In this document: in pieces, positions 51,525-51,694 of the stretch | Layout of the letters: the number at the start of each line of letters is the position of its first letter | Position numbering within the stretch: the first letter of the stretch is position 1 | Source of the DNA: Treponema sp. UBA1793 | Lineage (GTDB): Bacteria > Spirochaetota > Spirochaetia > Treponematales > Treponemataceae | NCBI GenBank assembly: GCA_002314445.1 | Contig: DCFX01000029.1 | Coordinates: 1 to 51,694, forward strand | Direction of reading: 5' to 3' | Length of the DNA stretch: 51,694 nt | The notes under the pieces: generated by a model | Seen by the model: the letters and a program-made list of their open reading frames with translations, nothing else | The model's database searches: none | Told to the model about the DNA's origin: nothing | Position numbers and translations under genes: made by a program

Positions 51525-51694
51525 TCAGCGGTACAGCGGTCCGTAAAATTTACACGCGGCATAATCGGCAGCCTGTACATCTTCCGTTCCGAAACCGGCC
51601 CAGCAGTGGGGACGGAAAATTTCATTCTCCGGCACGTTGTGCATTGTAACAGGTATCCGGAGCATCGATGCAAGCGTTATCAAATCTGCACCGG
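51525..51694 (-). CDS. unidentified protein, C-terminal part, cut by right edge
   Basis: An open minus-strand frame enters from the right edge and stops at TGA 51525, giving the last 55 residues. They read as a folded C-terminus (ADLITLASMLRIPVTMHNVP, then EIFRPHCWAGFGTEDVQ, ending KFYGPLYR) with two cysteines. I do not recognise the family. Coding is supported by the open frame and amino-acid composition, and by the convergent arrangement with Enzyme I, which ends 17 bases away. Confidence 0.65.
   Translation of the reverse strand, partial: GADLITLASMLRIPVTMHNVPENEIFRPHCWAGFGTEDVQAADYAACKFYGPLYR

Noticed and set aside
1..51694. CRISPR arrays, insertion sequences, tRNA or rRNA genes
   Set aside because: No regularly spaced repeat array, transposase, terminal inverted repeats or structural RNA pattern was found on either strand.

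Overview
The window looks like a chromosomal stretch from a spirochaete, most likely a gut- or rumen-type Treponema. The reasons are a mid-range base composition, several lipoproteins with spirochaete-style lipoboxes, an outer-membrane-type protein remnant (so a diderm cell), a rich chemosensory apparatus, and many plant-glycan and PTS genes of the kind treponemes share with Firmicutes. The genus is an inference; no rRNA or tRNA gene was seen.

Layout. 1-2.8 kb: phosphate uptake genes pstS-pstC-pstA on the minus strand, running off the left edge. 2.8-11.0 kb: a complete minus-strand chemosensory operon, cheA - short receptor - cheY - cheW - receptor - cheR - cheB. 11.1-15.2 kb: a thiol-type MerR regulator, a histidine kinase, and a decaying block in which a response regulator, a short-chain dehydrogenase and an outer-membrane protein all carry deletions or frameshifts around an intact epimerase. 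15.2-17.5 kb: a polar amino-acid ABC transporter. 17.5-19.9 kb: a dCache chemoreceptor. 20.0-20.3 kb: a 33-residue hydrophobic peptide gene with its own promoter and terminator, and a 5' end able to pair with its 3' end, like a type I toxin mRNA. 20.5-24 kb: a lipoprotein, a nucleoside hydrolase, an exported esterase, a Cys-rich protein and a cystatin-like protein.

24-31.8 kb: a DUF5060/DUF4038-type glycoside hydrolase diverges from an operon of FucI-like isomerase, split transketolase, FGGY kinase and LacI regulator. Together these resemble a route for a branched pentose such as D-apiose. 31.8-41.5 kb: a minus-strand glycan operon with an LplABC-type ABC importer (lipoprotein, two permeases), an esterase, a GH39 glycosidase and its own YesM/AraC-type two-component system. 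41.7-42.9 kb: a two-gene chromate-type transporter.

43-51.5 kb: a beta-glucoside PTS operon (IIA, IIB, IIC, 6-phospho-beta-glucosidase) diverges from a LevR-type sigma-54 activator, which is followed by HPr and Enzyme I. Both the sugar-specific operon and the HPr/EI operon have well-matched -24/-12 promoters, so the activator may control both specific and general PTS components. A partial, unidentified gene ends the window.

The most notable items are the candidate apiose locus, the candidate type I toxin, the response regulator broken by a short-repeat deletion while its four 11-bp-spaced operator repeats survive, and the paired sigma-54 PTS promoters.
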